NCBI GenBank assembly: GCA_027452165.1
Contig: DAIDGX010000004.1
Coordinates: forward strand, 171,398-235,397
Length of the DNA: 64,000 nt
Reading direction: 5' to 3'
From: Vulcanimicrobiota bacterium
Lineage (GTDB): Bacteria; Vulcanimicrobiota; Vulcanimicrobiia; Vulcanimicrobiales; Vulcanimicrobiaceae
Positions 1 through 8,865 of this stretch are shown in pieces. Both the position numbers and the translations under genes were made by a program. The notes below the pieces were generated by a model. The model had not been told where the DNA came from. It did not search any database and saw nothing but the letters and a program-made list of their open reading frames with translations. Numbering within the stretch: the first letter of the stretch is position 1; every line of letters begins with the position of its first letter.

Positions 1-1
1 C

Positions 2-259
2 GAGTTGACGATGCTGCGCACGATCGCGTTACAAAAGCACGTCACCCGCGTCGTGGTTGACGAAAAGCGCCTGACGCTGGGCGTCGGCTCTGCGTTCAAT
101 CTTGACGCAACGATGATCCCCAAATTCCAATCGCTCACGAAAAATCGTTTTCGTTTTGGCGAGGGAAAGATTCTGGTCGATCTTCCGCCATTGCCGAAGG
201 AACGATCTGCCGAAGAGGTATGGATGCCGCTTTTGCGGCAATTGCTCGAAGCGATGTGA
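2..259 (+). CDS. mfd: Transcription-repair coupling factor Mfd, C-terminal end (partial)
   Basis: The frame is open from the first bases of the window and ends at a TGA at 257-259, so only the last ~85 residues are present. The residues resemble the C-terminal domain of Mfd (TRCF): a short helical run, then alternating strands with VVVDEKRLTLGVG and FRFGEGKILVDLP, then a final helix. Mfd displaces stalled RNA polymerase and recruits UvrA. The neighbours support the call, because in Bacillus mfd lies upstream of the mazG (yabN) and S4-domain (yabO) genes, which also follow here. The fragment is short and moderately conserved, so the assignment rests partly on context. Confidence 0.6.
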   Translation, partial: ELTMLRTIALQKHVTRVVVDEKRLTLGVGSAFNLDATMIPKFQSLTKNRFRFGEGKILVDLPPLPKERSAEEVWMPLLRQLLEAM

Positions 260-408
260 ACAAGCTCAGGCATTTCGCGCCGGGAACGGCTGCTGTACTC
301 GCCGTACTGATCGTGGCCGTCGTCGCGACGAGCCTGATCGTGGCGCCGCGCATCAGCCACGGCATGATCGGGGAATTGCGGGCCGCAACGCTCGCGCGCA
401 ACGCATGA
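256..408 (+). CDS. Small single-pass membrane protein coupled to mfd
   Basis: A GTG at 256 overlaps the mfd stop codon (GTGA), giving a 50-residue protein. After a short basic start (NKLRH) there is one long hydrophobic segment, about residues 12-30 (AAVLAVLIVAVVATSLIVA), then a short tail. The frame could also begin at ATG 220 inside mfd, but the stop/start overlap suggests translational coupling from 256. It in turn overlaps the start of the RsbW-like gene (405-408), so the three genes look like one transcript. I recognise no family. It could be a membrane anchor or an FtsL/FtsB-like bitopic protein, but nothing specific supports that. Confidence 0.45.
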   Translation: MNKLRHFAPGTAAVLAVLIVAVVATSLIVAPRISHGMIGELRAATLARNA

Positions 409-797
409 GGTGGAGCTTTGAGTCATCAGATGCGAGCGGCGCATATCACGTGCGCGACGACTTGATCGCCTATCTCGAGGTCTATGCGACGCCCGACTCC
501 GACCTCGCCGGGGCGGCGCTGATCTTCGGCGAGCTCGTCGGCAACGTCGTTCGCCACGCCCCCGGGCCGATCGCGGTACGGCTGCGATGGGAGCACGACA
601 TCGCCGTGCTCGCCGTGCGAGACTTCGGCCCCGGCTTCGACTGGAAGCGCGCGTCCCTGCCCGATCCGCTCGCGGAGGGCGGTCGCGGTCTCTTCATCGT
701 GCAAGCGGTAGCAGGCTCCATTACGGTCCGCCGCTGCGCCCCAAACGGGGCCGAAGCGATCGCGCTCCTGCCCGTACGTTTGCAGCGGCCGGCCTGA
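405..797 (+). CDS. RsbW-like ATP-binding anti-sigma/serine kinase domain protein
   Basis: Starting at ATG 405, which overlaps the preceding stop by four bases, this 130-residue protein is a single HATPase_c_2 (GHKL) domain. The N box is visible as ELVGNVVRHA (about residues 44-53), the G1 box as DFGPGFDW, and the G2 box as GGRGLFIVQAVA. There is no histidine-containing dimerisation domain, so it is not a two-component kinase. The size and box spacing fit RsbW/SpoIIAB-type anti-sigma factors and serine kinases, which bind a sigma factor or an STAS antagonist. No STAS protein, PP2C phosphatase or sigma gene is adjacent, so its partner is unknown. A related protein is encoded at 35593-36015. Confidence 0.8.
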   Translation: MRWSFESSDASGAYHVRDDLIAYLEVYATPDSDLAGAALIFGELVGNVVRHAPGPIAVRLRWEHDIAVLAVRDFGPGFDWKRASLPDPLAEGGRGLFIVQAVAGSITVRRCAPNGAEAIALLPVRLQRPA

Positions 798-910
798 GAA
801 ATGCCTGAAAAGGGACTCAAGCCCCCCACACGAACCTCGGTCCGGTGGGCGGAGCCTCCGGGTTCCGCTTTTCCTACGCACTCTCTTCATCCTTAAGACC
901 TGGAGTCGAT

Positions 911-1861
911 ATGCCGAAAGCCAACCGCCTCGTGGCGGGTCTTGCGACCGTGCTCCTCGCGGCTACGTCGCTTACCGCCTGCGCGAGCGGCGGTTCCGTC
1001 GCCACCGTGAACGGGACGCCGATCAGCAAGGCCGAGTTCGACAACAAGCTCGAGTCGAGCCCCGCGGCGCTCGGAACGCTGCAGCAGATGGTTCGCGAAC
1101 TTTTGATCGAGCAGTACGCCAAGCAGAACAATATCACCGTCACCGCGGCAGACGTAAAAAAGCGCGAAGACGACATTAAAGCGAACTTCCCGACCGGCTC
1201 CTGGGACGAAATGCTCAAGGCGCGCGGCCTGACCGAGAAAGACGTGCATCAGGCGCTGCGCGACCAGGCGATCATCGACGCCGCCGTCGGTAAGGACATC
1301 AAGATCTCCGACGCGCAGATCAAAGACTACTTCGATAAGAACCATGCGGCGTTCGACAAACCCGCGGAGGTTCGCGCGCGCCACATCCTCGTCGCCGATC
1401 TCAAGACCGCAGATCAAGTCGAAGCCGACCTCAAGGCCGGTAAGCACTTCTCGGCGGAAGCAGAGAAGTATTCGATCGATCCCGGCAGCAAGGATAAGGG
1501 CGGCGAGCTTGGATGGTTCCGTCGCGGCCAGATGGTCCCCGCGTTCGACAAGGCGGCATTCTCGCTGCCGGTCGGCAAGATCAGCGCGCCGGTAAAGTCG
1601 CCGTTCGGCTACCACATCATCGAAGTGCAAGCACGCCAGCCCGGCGTGAAGGCAACGCTTGCGAACACGCACGATCGCATCGAGTCGATGCTGCGCCAGC
1701 AGCAAGAGCAGCCGCTCATCGCGCCGTTCCTTGCCGGACTCCAGCAGAAGGCGAACATCCAGATCAGCGATCCGCGCTTCCAGGCCGCCTTCCCGACGCC
1801 GGTTCCGGTTCCGTCGGCAGCAGCCACCGCAGCTGCGCCGGCCGCATCCTCCTCGCCGTAG
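911..1861 (+). CDS. Parvulin-type peptidyl-prolyl isomerase lipoprotein (PrsA/SurA-like)
   Basis: ATG 911 begins a 316-residue protein with a lipoprotein signal peptide: basic start, hydrophobic stretch, lipobox LTAC with the lipidated cysteine at residue 24. A SurA N-terminal-like helical region (about 30-145) follows, then one parvulin domain (about 154-240) with RARHILV, the GGELGWFRRGQMVPAF stretch and the closing PFGYHIIEV. The tail is rich in proline and alanine. PrsA-like foldases act outside the cytoplasmic membrane, where they isomerise X-Pro bonds in exported proteins. An in-frame upstream start at 845 would add residues without signal-peptide character, so 911 is preferred; GGAG lies a few bases before it. 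Exact PrsA versus SurA orthology is not settled. Confidence 0.88.
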   Translation: MPKANRLVAGLATVLLAATSLTACASGGSVATVNGTPISKAEFDNKLESSPAALGTLQQMVRELLIEQYAKQNNITVTAADVKKREDDIKANFPTGSWDEMLKARGLTEKDVHQALRDQAIIDAAVGKDIKISDAQIKDYFDKNHAAFDKPAEVRARHILVADLKTADQVEADLKAGKHFSAEAEKYSIDPGSKDKGGELGWFRRGQMVPAFDKAAFSLPVGKISAPVKSPFGYHIIEVQARQPGVKATLANTHDRIESMLRQQQEQPLIAPFLAGLQQKANIQISDPRFQAAFPTPVPVPSAAATAAAPAASSSP

Positions 1862-1893
1862 GCAGATCCGCGTCTGAGGATGGTCACACCGAT

Positions 1894-1917
1894 GAGGGGG
1901 TCCGAATGGGCCCCCTC
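1894..1917 (+). terminator. Hairpin between the PPIase and mazG genes
   Basis: GAGGGGGTCC and GGGCCCCCTC form a 10-pair stem (one T-G wobble) around a GAAT tetraloop, 32 bases after the foldase stop and 27 before the mazG start. There is no T tract after it, so it may terminate weakly, protect the 3' end or attenuate mazG. Confidence 0.45.
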
Positions 1918-1944
1918 GCTCGTTCACGAAGAGAGCGCGCTACG

Positions 1945-3138
1945 ATGCTGATTCGAATCGCCGGTCTCGGCCCGGGCGACCCGAGCTTTCTCACCGTCGG
2001 TAGCCTCGATGCGCTGCGCGCGTCGCGCCGCGCGGTTGCGCTGCTCGCACCGCCCGACCTCACGAAAGCCCTTGCCGCCGCAGGCGTCGAGCTGCTACGC
2101 GATCTCGTGCCCGACGCTGCCGCCCTCGTGCGCGGCAGCACCGCCGCGATCGAGTATGTTGTCAACGCGATTGGGGCGCTCGGCGGCGACGAGCTGGGCA
2201 TCGGCGTCCTCGGCAACCCGCTCTCCGACGTCCCCGGCTTACCCCCGCTCTTGCGCGCGCTCGAAGACGCGGGGCATCGCACGCTGCTCGTACCCGGCAT
2301 GCCCAACGCAACGCTCTGCGCGTCGGTCGCGATGCCCCTCGTGCCGCTACCGCCGCAATCGCAGCACTATTCATGGGACGATCTCGTCGAGGTGATGGCA
2401 CGCCTGCGCGCCGGATGCCCGTGGGATCGCGAACAGACGCATCGTACGCTCGTGCCCTATCTGATCGAGGAGACGTACGAAGTCGTCGAAGCGATCGAAG
2501 GCGACGACATGGACGCACTCTGCGAAGAACTCGGCGACCTCTTACTCCAGATCGTCTTTCACGCCCAGCTCGGCAGTGAGGTCGGAAAATTCACCGTTGC
2601 CGACGTGATCGACGCACTCGCGAACAAGATGGTACGCCGCCATCCGCACGTCTTCGGCGATGCCGTGATCGACGACGTCGATTCGCAGTGGCGCAATTGG
2701 GAAAAACTCAAGGCCCAAGAGAAGACCGGGCTCGCGCGCAAGAGCCGCCTCGACGGCATTCCAAGACATCTCGGCGCGTTACAGCGCGGTCAGCGCATGC
2801 AAGAGAAGGCCGCCCGCGTAGGGTTCGATTGGCCCTCGACCGACGGTGTGCTCGACAAACTCCAGGAAGAGCTCGCCGAGCTTGCGGCCGCGCGCCGCGA
2901 AAAGCAAGACGACCCGCATGTGCGCGAGGAACTTGGTGACGTCTTTTTCACAATCGTCAACCTCTCACGTGCGCTCGGTATCGACGCTGAAACCGCGATG
3001 CGTGAAGCCAACGACAAATTTTACCGCCGCTTCGCCTTTATGGAAGAGCACGCCGCAACCAGCGGAAAGGCGCTCTCCGATCTCTCGCTTGACGAACTCG
3101 AGGAACTGTGGCAACTAGCGAAAATTCAGCCGGCGTAA
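1945..3138 (+). CDS. mazG: MazG nucleotide pyrophosphohydrolase with shortened tetrapyrrole-methylase-like N-terminus
   Basis: The protein has 397 residues. Residues 1-135 resemble the first half of a tetrapyrrole methylase domain ([26 protein letters not shown]; a hydrophobic LLVPG strand). Two MazG modules follow, from about residue 142. The first has the metal-binding EExxE...ExxD pattern ([12 protein letters not shown]...[14 protein letters not shown]), and the second repeats it (QEELAEL...EELGDVFF). MazG hydrolyses nucleoside triphosphates to monophosphates plus pyrophosphate, a house-cleaning or stringent-response role. YabN-type fusions usually carry a complete ~220-residue methylase domain, so this one seems to have lost the second half. 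ATG 1945 is chosen because the methylase motif begins right after it. The 3' end overlaps the next gene by 31 bases. Confidence 0.9.
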   Translation: MLIRIAGLGPGDPSFLTVGSLDALRASRRAVALLAPPDLTKALAAAGVELLRDLVPDAAALVRGSTAAIEYVVNAIGALGGDELGIGVLGNPLSDVPGLPPLLRALEDAGHRTLLVPGMPNATLCASVAMPLVPLPPQSQHYSWDDLVEVMARLRAGCPWDREQTHRTLVPYLIEETYEVVEAIEGDDMDALCEELGDLLLQIVFHAQLGSEVGKFTVADVIDALANKMVRRHPHVFGDAVIDDVDSQWRNWEKLKAQEKTGLARKSRLDGIPRHLGALQRGQRMQEKAARVGFDWPSTDGVLDKLQEELAELAAARREKQDDPHVREELGDVFFTIVNLSRALGIDAETAMREANDKFYRRFAFMEEHAATSGKALSDLSLDELEELWQLAKIQPA

Positions 3139-3515
3139 CGAGCCTCATTCGTTTGCGGATGAGCGCACACGACGCTCATTACGGTGGCGACTTGGTCGAT
3201 GGGGCGCGCATGCTCGCGCTCTTCGGCGACGTTGCGACCGAGCTTTTGATCAAGCTCGACGGCGACGAAGGGCTCTTCGTCGCGTACGACAAGGTGGAGT
3301 TCCTTGCGCCCGTGTACGCGGGCGACTACATCGAAGCTCATGGACGCGTCACGCGCATCGGTAACACCTCGCGCGCAATGGAGTTCGAAGCGCGCAAAGT
3401 GATCGTTGCACGAACCGATGTGAGCGAGAGCGCGGCCGACTTCCTCGCCGAACCGCTCGTCGTCTGCCGGGCAAGCGGAACGTGCGTCACCCCCAAAGAC
3501 AAAAAACGCATCTAG
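3108..3515 (+). CDS. Hotdog-fold protein similar to 3-aminobutyryl-CoA ammonia lyase (Kal)
   Basis: GTG 3108 lies inside the end of mazG; the protein is 135 residues. The stretch [20 protein letters not shown], then [22 protein letters not shown] and [14 protein letters not shown], closely matches Kal, the deaminating hotdog enzyme of lysine fermentation. The same fold also includes acyl-CoA thioesterases and dehydratases. No other lysine-fermentation gene (kamA, kamD, kamE, kdd, kce) is in the window, so the substrate may differ from 3-aminobutyryl-CoA. An ATG at 3159 would remove conserved residues before MSAHD, so the earlier GTG is preferred. The gene meets the opposite-strand gene tail to tail with a 4-base overlap. 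Confidence 0.72.
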   Translation: MATSENSAGVTSLIRLRMSAHDAHYGGDLVDGARMLALFGDVATELLIKLDGDEGLFVAYDKVEFLAPVYAGDYIEAHGRVTRIGNTSRAMEFEARKVIVARTDVSESAADFLAEPLVVCRASGTCVTPKDKKRI

Positions 3516-3892
3516 GGCGACGCTTTCGGACTTTCGATATCGCGACAGGGAACCGCATGAAGCGTGCGCCACGGCCAAACGTCGCCGAGCGTCGCAAAGG
3601 ACGAAACCGAATCGCCCGTTCCCATGCGGAGCCCGCCCGCACGCAGCTCTTCCTGCGTCGCACCCTTTCGCAGATTCACGACTCTGGAGCGCACGCCGCG
3701 TGCATCGACGAGATATATCCAGCCCAGCAGTCTTCCGCTCTGATCGACTATTTCGCCGATCGAGACGACGTAGGCTCCCGTTTCAAGCGGAGGTGCGGCA
3801 ACAGGTGCCCCGACGTCAAGCGTGGATCCAGCACACCGCGCAAAGTCCGGCATTCGGTGAAAGACCGCATACTGTGGAATTTGGCGTATCAT
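3512..3892 (-). CDS. Hypothetical protein downstream of the MATE transporter
   Basis: A 126-residue protein begins with ATG at 3892 on the minus strand, preceded by an AAGGGA Shine-Dalgarno-like sequence. It lies 52 bases after the MATE gene on the same strand and may be cotranscribed with it. No signal peptide or membrane segment is obvious. The middle ([26 protein letters not shown]) looks like a small beta-rich domain. I do not recognise a family. It overlaps the end of the hotdog gene by four bases, a normal convergent arrangement. A coding call is favoured by the ribosome-binding site and by the absence of a better reading frame in the interval. Confidence 0.5.
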   Translation of the reverse strand: MIRQIPQYAVFHRMPDFARCAGSTLDVGAPVAAPPLETGAYVVSIGEIVDQSGRLLGWIYLVDARGVRSRVVNLRKGATQEELRAGGLRMGTGDSVSSFATLGDVWPWRTLHAVPCRDIESPKASP

Positions 3893-3944
3893 ATTTTCCC
3901 TTACGCAGCGAATCTCCAGCGCTCGCGCGTGCTGCTACCTACTC

Positions 3945-5330
3945 TCAGGCGAGTCGCTCATGCGTTCTGCGTTTCCAAAAGAACTCGTAATACGTAAACT
4001 GCGCGGTCAGCACGACCACATAGGAGATCGGATAGCCCATCCACACGCCCGCAAGGCCAAAGTGCTGCATCAATAGATAGGCCGCCGGCACTTCAACACC
4101 CCAAATCGCGAAGATGCCGTTGATCGTGGGCCACAGTACGTCACCGCTGCTGCGCACCACACCCGAGACGACGGCACTGTTGCCGAAGAGCAGGTACGAC
4201 CAGAGCGTGATCATCAGCAGTTCGTGCCCGATATGGAGTGTCGCCGCATCGGTGATGAACCAGCCCAACACGTCGTTTGCGAAGAGGTAACAGATGAGTA
4301 TCAAGACGCCGCCGATCGCGTAATTCAAGCCCACGGCGGATCGCACGACCGCTCCGAGTTTATCCTCGCGCCGGGCGCCGATACACTGCGCGCCGAAAAT
4401 TGAAGCGGCGATGCCGATCGAGATCGCTGGGAACTGTACGTAGCTAACCACCTGGTTCACCGCGCCGTACGCGGCGGTTGCACTTGGGCCGTAGCGGTTG
4501 ACGAAGCTGATAACCGCGATCTCGGCGAGTGAGACCATGATCGTCTGGATGCCGGTTGGGATGCCGATACGCAAAACCAGCCACAGGATCTTCGGATCGA
4601 ATATCATGTCGCGCGCCATCTCCGCGTCGAATCGCAACGCGTGTTTGGTTCGATGGAGATAGACGATCAAGGCCGCGAACGCGACGCCGTTCGAGAGCAT
4701 CCCCGCAAGCGCCGCGCTCACGACGCCGAAGTGCGGAAGACCGAACCACCCCGCGATAAACATCGGCGTAAAGACCAAACTCAAGAGCGTCGAGATGATC
4801 AGAAAGCCTAGCGGCGTCTGCGCGTCACCGGTTCCGCGTAAGAACGTCGTGTAGCTGATATAAGGGAACATCAACGGAAAGCTGATGAACACGACACGCG
4901 TATAGGCGTCCGATTGAGCAAGGATCAAAGCGGGCGTCCCCAGCGCCTTGAGCATCGCCGGCGCAAACAGCTCGCCCACGATCGCAACGATCACCGCAAA
5001 GAGCAGCGTCGCACCGAGCACCGTTCCGGCGACCTTCTTCACCCGGTGATGATCGCCCGCGCCGTAGGCCTGACCGATCAGCACCGTGCTGCCGCTCGCG
5101 ATCCCGATCAAGAACGAAAACAACAGGAAGATCACGGGGAATACTGCCGAAACCGCGGCTAGCGCGCTCGTGCCGATCATCCGCCCGAGAAAGACGTACG
5201 TGAACGTCTGCGACGCCGATTGCAGCACGTTGGCCACCATCAGCGGCACGAGAAAGAGGGTCATCGTGCGCCACATCGGACGCGATTCGTCGAAGATGTT
5301 GACGTTCGGACGGCGGGTTGGCTGTGCCAC
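3945..5330 (-). CDS. MATE family multidrug/Na+ efflux transporter
   Basis: The 461-residue protein begins with GTG at 5330. About twelve hydrophobic segments are visible, with features typical of MATE/NorM proteins: LFLVPLMVANVLQSASQ at the start, the GSTVLIGQAYGAG stretch after the second helix, and a second homologous half with SIGIAASIFGAQCIGA. MATE proteins export cationic drugs or metabolites across the inner membrane using Na+ or H+ gradients. It is transcribed away from the S4-protein gene, whose likely start lies only 36 bases upstream, so the divergent promoters must overlap. The substrate cannot be predicted from sequence. Confidence 0.93.
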   Translation of the reverse strand: MAQPTRRPNVNIFDESRPMWRTMTLFLVPLMVANVLQSASQTFTYVFLGRMIGTSALAAVSAVFPVIFLLFSFLIGIASGSTVLIGQAYGAGDHHRVKKVAGTVLGATLLFAVIVAIVGELFAPAMLKALGTPALILAQSDAYTRVVFISFPLMFPYISYTTFLRGTGDAQTPLGFLIISTLLSLVFTPMFIAGWFGLPHFGVVSAALAGMLSNGVAFAALIVYLHRTKHALRFDAEMARDMIFDPKILWLVLRIGIPTGIQTIMVSLAEIAVISFVNRYGPSATAAYGAVNQVVSYVQFPAISIGIAASIFGAQCIGARREDKLGAVVRSAVGLNYAIGGVLILICYLFANDVLGWFITDAATLHIGHELLMITLWSYLLFGNSAVVSGVVRSSGDVLWPTINGIFAIWGVEVPAAYLLMQHFGLAGVWMGYPISYVVVLTAQFTYYEFFWKRRTHERLA

Positions 5331-5365
5331 GCCGCATGGTTCCCGAAGCGTGGTATGCTCTCCCG

Positions 5366-5641
5366 GTGAGGCTCGACAAGTTCATGAAGGTTGCGCGGCT
5401 CTCGAAGCGCCGCACCGAGGCGCACGAAGCGCTCGAACACGGACGCATAACCAAGGACGGAAGAACGCTCAAACCTGCCTATCAGGTGAAGCCCGGTGAC
5501 GTGCTCGTCATCCACTACGCAACGCGCTACGTCACCGTACGCGTTCGCGAAGTCCCCTTGCGCATGACGCCGAGCGTCAAGCCGGCAGCACTCTACGATA
5601 TCCTCGATACGCGCCGTGACGATCCGGCCGAATGGGTGTAA
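5366..5641 (+). CDS. S4-domain RNA-binding protein (RqcP/Hsp15-like)
   Basis: GTG 5366 gives a 91-residue protein starting VRLDKFMKVARLSKRRTEA, the canonical beginning of a single S4 RNA-binding domain. It continues with the GRITKDGRTLKPAYQVKPGD loop and a C-terminal extension. This matches RqcP (YabO) and Hsp15, which bind 50S subunits carrying stalled nascent chains and support alanine or poly-X tailing in ribosome quality control. In Bacillus the orthologue lies next to mazG (yabN), and mazG is close by here. An upstream ATG at 5336 would add a non-conserved leader. A TGGTATGCT (extended -10-like) lies just upstream at 5351-5359, so the mRNA could be nearly leaderless. Confidence 0.85.
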   Translation: MRLDKFMKVARLSKRRTEAHEALEHGRITKDGRTLKPAYQVKPGDVLVIHYATRYVTVRVREVPLRMTPSVKPAALYDILDTRRDDPAEWV

Positions 5642-5647
5642 TGAGCG

Positions 5648-6520
5648 ATGCCTACGTCGATCTCGGCCGACACCAAAGACGCCCTCACGCGCGAAATCCC
5701 GCAAGCAGCCCACTGTAGGGCCGCGCTCCTCGCGGGTCTGTCATGCTATGGCGCAAACGGCGATCGCACGACCTTCGTTACGCATCGCAATTCGATCGCG
5801 CGACTCTTCTGGTCGCTTCTTGACGATCGCAAGGCATATCCGATCCAAACGCGCGCGGCAACCCGCCTCGCGCACCTGCCGACCTTCGCAATCGACGTCC
5901 CGCCCGCACTTCAAACCACGCCGCCGAAGCCCGTGCATAAGTGCGACCGTATCGCCGAGATTCGCGCCGCGTTCCTGGCCTGCGGGTCGCTCGCCGCGGG
6001 AACGCACGGCTACCATCTCGAGTTCGTGCTGCCCGATGAAGCGCTCGCGGAACGGCTTACTTGGATGCTGCGCAGCACTGGACGCGCCCCGAAACGCACG
6101 ACCCGCAAGAAGCGTCACGTGCTCTATTACAAGGATTTTGAGGCGATCGTCGATGTGTTGACCGTAATCGGCGCTTTCCCCGCGGTCCTGCACCTCGAAG
6201 ACGTACGCGCGCTACGCGAAACGAAAAACCGCATCCATCGGCTGGTCAACACCGAAGCGGCAAACCTCGAGCGCGCTGCAGCCGCCGCCGCCGCGCAGCG
6301 CGGCGTGATCGAATACCTGGAAAACGCCTATGGCCTCGCCCAACTCTCGCCGAGCTTGCGTGAGATCGCGGAGCTACGTTTGGCATATCCCGACGAGTCG
6401 CTTGCAGAACTCGGTTCCCGTTGCGCGCCGCCCATCTCCAAGCCGGCGGTCTCGAGCCGCCTTGGCGCCCTTGCACGCCTTGCCGGACGCCTTCGCTCGG
6501 GAAGGGGCGCGGGCAAGTAG
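5648..6520 (+). CDS. whiA: WhiA-family DNA-binding cell-division/sporulation regulator
   Basis: The protein has 290 residues and starts seven bases after the S4 gene. The N-terminal half resembles the WhiA LAGLIDADG-like domain ([33 protein letters not shown]). The middle has [24 protein letters not shown], and the C-terminal part has the conserved [18 protein letters not shown] followed by a helix-turn-helix ([20 protein letters not shown]...SKPAVSSRL). WhiA is a transcription factor linked to sporulation septation in Streptomyces and to cell division in Bacillus. It is followed by gap-pgk-tpiA-gpmI, echoing the Firmicute order whiA ... gap-pgk-tpi-pgm. The organism probably does not sporulate, so a division role is likelier. 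Confidence 0.9.
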   Translation: MPTSISADTKDALTREIPQAAHCRAALLAGLSCYGANGDRTTFVTHRNSIARLFWSLLDDRKAYPIQTRAATRLAHLPTFAIDVPPALQTTPPKPVHKCDRIAEIRAAFLACGSLAAGTHGYHLEFVLPDEALAERLTWMLRSTGRAPKRTTRKKRHVLYYKDFEAIVDVLTVIGAFPAVLHLEDVRALRETKNRIHRLVNTEAANLERAAAAAAAQRGVIEYLENAYGLAQLSPSLREIAELRLAYPDESLAELGSRCAPPISKPAVSSRLGALARLAGRLRSGRGAGK

Positions 6521-6564
6521 CCCGGTACCTATCTCTCTCCCACCCTACCCCCTCGGAGAGCAAC

Positions 6565-7578
6565 ATGCGGATCGGGATCAACGGCTTCGGCCGAATCGGA
6601 CGTAACTTTGCCAAAGCGCTAATTGAACGCCACCCCACGGTTGAGATCGTGGCGGTCAACGACCTCACGAGCGCCGCCGAATGTGCGCACCTTTTCAAAT
6701 ACGATAGCAATTACGGTCCGTATCCGGGCGACGTCACCGTTGACGGCGATACGATCGTCATCGGTACGCGTCGCATCAACGTGATCGCCGAGCGCGACCC
6801 GGCGAAACTGCCGTGGAAGGATCTCGGCGTCGATGTCGTGATCGAATCGACCGGCCTCTTCACCGACGCGGCGAAGGCCCGCGCGCACGTCGATGGCGGC
6901 GGCGCGAAGAAAGTCATCATCTCCGCTCCTGCCAAGGGCGAGGACGTCACGGTGGTACTCGGCGTCAACGAAAACGCATACGATCCCGAACAACATACGA
7001 TCATCTCGAACGCATCCTGCACCACCAACTGCCTTGCCACGGCAGTGAAGCCACTCGTCGATCACCTCGGCTGGGTGAAGGGCTTCATGACCACCATTCA
7101 CTCCTACACGAACGATCAAAACATCCTCGACGCGCCCCACAAAGATATCCGGCGCGCACGCAACGCCGCGACCAACATCGTTCCCACGAGCTCCGGCGCA
7201 GCAAAGGCGCTTTACTTGACGATCCCCGAGGTAAAGGGCACCTTCGACGGCTTCGCGCTGCGCGTGCCAACGCCGACCGTTTCGATGGTCTATCTCGTTG
7301 CCCAGGTAAAACGCGAGACGACGCGCGACGAAGTCAACGCGATCCTGAAACAGGAAGCCGGCGGCGCGCTGAAACCGTACGTACAGTACACCGAGGAGGA
7401 GCTCGTCTCGAGCGATTTCAAACACTCGCCGTACAGCTCCATCATCGACGCGAAGCTCACCCAGGTCAACGGCGATCTCGTCCAGATCTGCGCGTGGTAC
7501 GACAACGAGTGGGGCTACTCGTGCCGCCTCGCAGATCTCACCGCGATGGTGCTCGAGAAGATTCCGGCCAAGGCCTGA
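6565..7578 (+). CDS. gap: Glyceraldehyde-3-phosphate dehydrogenase (type I)
   Basis: This 337-residue enzyme converts glyceraldehyde-3-phosphate, NAD(P)+ and phosphate to 1,3-bisphosphoglycerate. The N-terminal Rossmann motif [12 protein letters not shown], the catalytic ASCTTNC with Cys at residue 152, and the C-terminal [11 protein letters not shown] signature are all present. The [18 protein letters not shown] stretch has Asn-Asp at the dinucleotide-binding position. ATG 6565 is preceded by GGAGAG. The gene lies 44 bases after whiA and is followed by a strong terminator before pgk, so gap may be made in excess over the rest of the glycolytic cluster. Confidence 0.97.
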   Translation: MRIGINGFGRIGRNFAKALIERHPTVEIVAVNDLTSAAECAHLFKYDSNYGPYPGDVTVDGDTIVIGTRRINVIAERDPAKLPWKDLGVDVVIESTGLFTDAAKARAHVDGGGAKKVIISAPAKGEDVTVVLGVNENAYDPEQHTIISNASCTTNCLATAVKPLVDHLGWVKGFMTTIHSYTNDQNILDAPHKDIRRARNAATNIVPTSSGAAKALYLTIPEVKGTFDGFALRVPTPTVSMVYLVAQVKRETTRDEVNAILKQEAGGALKPYVQYTEEELVSSDFKHSPYSSIIDAKLTQVNGDLVQICAWYDNEWGYSCRLADLTAMVLEKIPAKA

Positions 7579-7599
7579 TCGCACACCTCACCCATCCCT

Positions 7600-7631
7600 G
7601 CGCCGAGCGGAACGACCGCTCGGCGCTTTTT
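7600..7631 (+). terminator. Rho-independent terminator between gap and pgk
   Basis: GCGCCGAGCGG and CCGCTCGGCGC form a perfect 11-pair stem around AACGA, followed by five T residues. It ends 13 bases before the pgk start, so transcription of pgk must come from readthrough or from a promoter overlapping this hairpin. Confidence 0.9.
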
Positions 7632-7644
7632 ACGGAACGACATC

Positions 7645-8847
7645 ATGCAGTTTCATACGATCAACGATCTCGACGTGCGCGGTAAGCGCGTTCTCGTACG
7701 CGAGGATTTGAACGTCCCCTTGCGCGCCATCCAGGGCGAGGCGGACGCATGGAGCATCGCCGACTACACACGTGTCGATGCGGCGATTCCCACGCTGCGC
7801 GCGCTTTTGGACCGCGGGGCTAAAGTGATCGTCATGTCGCACCTCGGACGCCCCGACGGTGTGGCAAACCCGAAGTATTCCTTGAAGCCTCTGGTCGCCG
7901 CGCTTGCCGATCGCCTGCACGTTCCCGTCGCCTTCGCCACCGATTGCATCGGTGCAACTGCGCGCGATGCAGCGACGCACCTGCGCGAGCACGAACTGTT
8001 GCTGCTCGAGAACGTACGCTTCCACAAAGAAGAGGAAGCCAATGATCCTGATTTCGCCCGCGAGCTTGCCTCGCTCGGCGATCTCTACGTCAACGATGCG
8101 TTTGGAACGGCGCATCGCGCACATGCATCGACCGAAGGCGTCGCGCACCTGCTGCCGAACGCGGCGGGCCTGCTGATGCAAGCCGAACTCTCGGCGCTTA
8201 CCGCACTCACCGTCGCTCCCGCGCACCCGTATGTCTGCGTCATCGGCGGCGCGAAGGTAAAAGACAAGGTCGGCGTATTTTTCAACCTGATGGAACGCGT
8301 CGATGCCTTCTGTATCGGAGGCGGCATGGCCAACACGTTTCTTGCGGCCCAAGGCGTCGCGGTCGGACGCTCCCTGCGCGACGACGATCTCGGGCCGGCG
8401 CGCGAGATTCTCGCGAAGGCGAAGGAACGAGGCGTCGCGTTGCACCTCCCGGTGGACGCGATCGTATCGAATGCATTCGACAACGACGCGGGCGCACACA
8501 CCGTCACGATCGCGAACGTCGGCGACGAGATGATTCTCGATATCGGTCCGGAAACCGCGCACGCATACGCTGCGGCGATCGAAACGGCCAAGACCGTGGT
8601 TTTCAACGGGCCGATGGGCGTGTACGAAAAGGCCGTCTATCAGGACGGCACCAAGATCGTCGGCGAGGCGATCGCACGCGCCACGGCGCACGGCGCGACG
8701 AGCGTCGTCGGCGGAGGCGACGCGGCGGCGGCGGCGCACATGCTGGGTTTTGCCGCGCGGATGACACATGTTTCCACCGGTGGCGGCGCGACGCTCGAAT
8801 TTCTCGAGGGCAAGACGCTGCCGGGCGTCGCGGCGCTCGCGATCTAG
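7645..8847 (+). CDS. pgk: Phosphoglycerate kinase
   Basis: The 400-residue enzyme transfers phosphate from 1,3-bisphosphoglycerate to ADP. Diagnostic elements are present: [13 protein letters not shown] near the N-terminus, [25 protein letters not shown], the hinge-region FNGPMGVYE and the C-terminal nucleotide-binding [10 protein letters not shown] with [18 protein letters not shown]. Length is normal. It follows the gap terminator and precedes tpiA by 18 bases with a strong GAGGAG ribosome-binding site for the latter. All residues expected for substrate and nucleotide binding appear intact. Confidence 0.97.
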   Translation: MQFHTINDLDVRGKRVLVREDLNVPLRAIQGEADAWSIADYTRVDAAIPTLRALLDRGAKVIVMSHLGRPDGVANPKYSLKPLVAALADRLHVPVAFATDCIGATARDAATHLREHELLLLENVRFHKEEEANDPDFARELASLGDLYVNDAFGTAHRAHASTEGVAHLLPNAAGLLMQAELSALTALTVAPAHPYVCVIGGAKVKDKVGVFFNLMERVDAFCIGGGMANTFLAAQGVAVGRSLRDDDLGPAREILAKAKERGVALHLPVDAIVSNAFDNDAGAHTVTIANVGDEMILDIGPETAHAYAAAIETAKTVVFNGPMGVYEKAVYQDGTKIVGEAIARATAHGATSVVGGGDAAAAAHMLGFAARMTHVSTGGGATLEFLEGKTLPGVAALAI

Positions 8848-8865
8848 TCGTACGAGGAGGCTCCC

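Noticed and set aside
893..1927. A 344-codon minus-strand frame opposite the foldase gene
   Set aside because: It has antisense composition, no start signal, and the plus-strand gene has a clear lipobox and parvulin domain.
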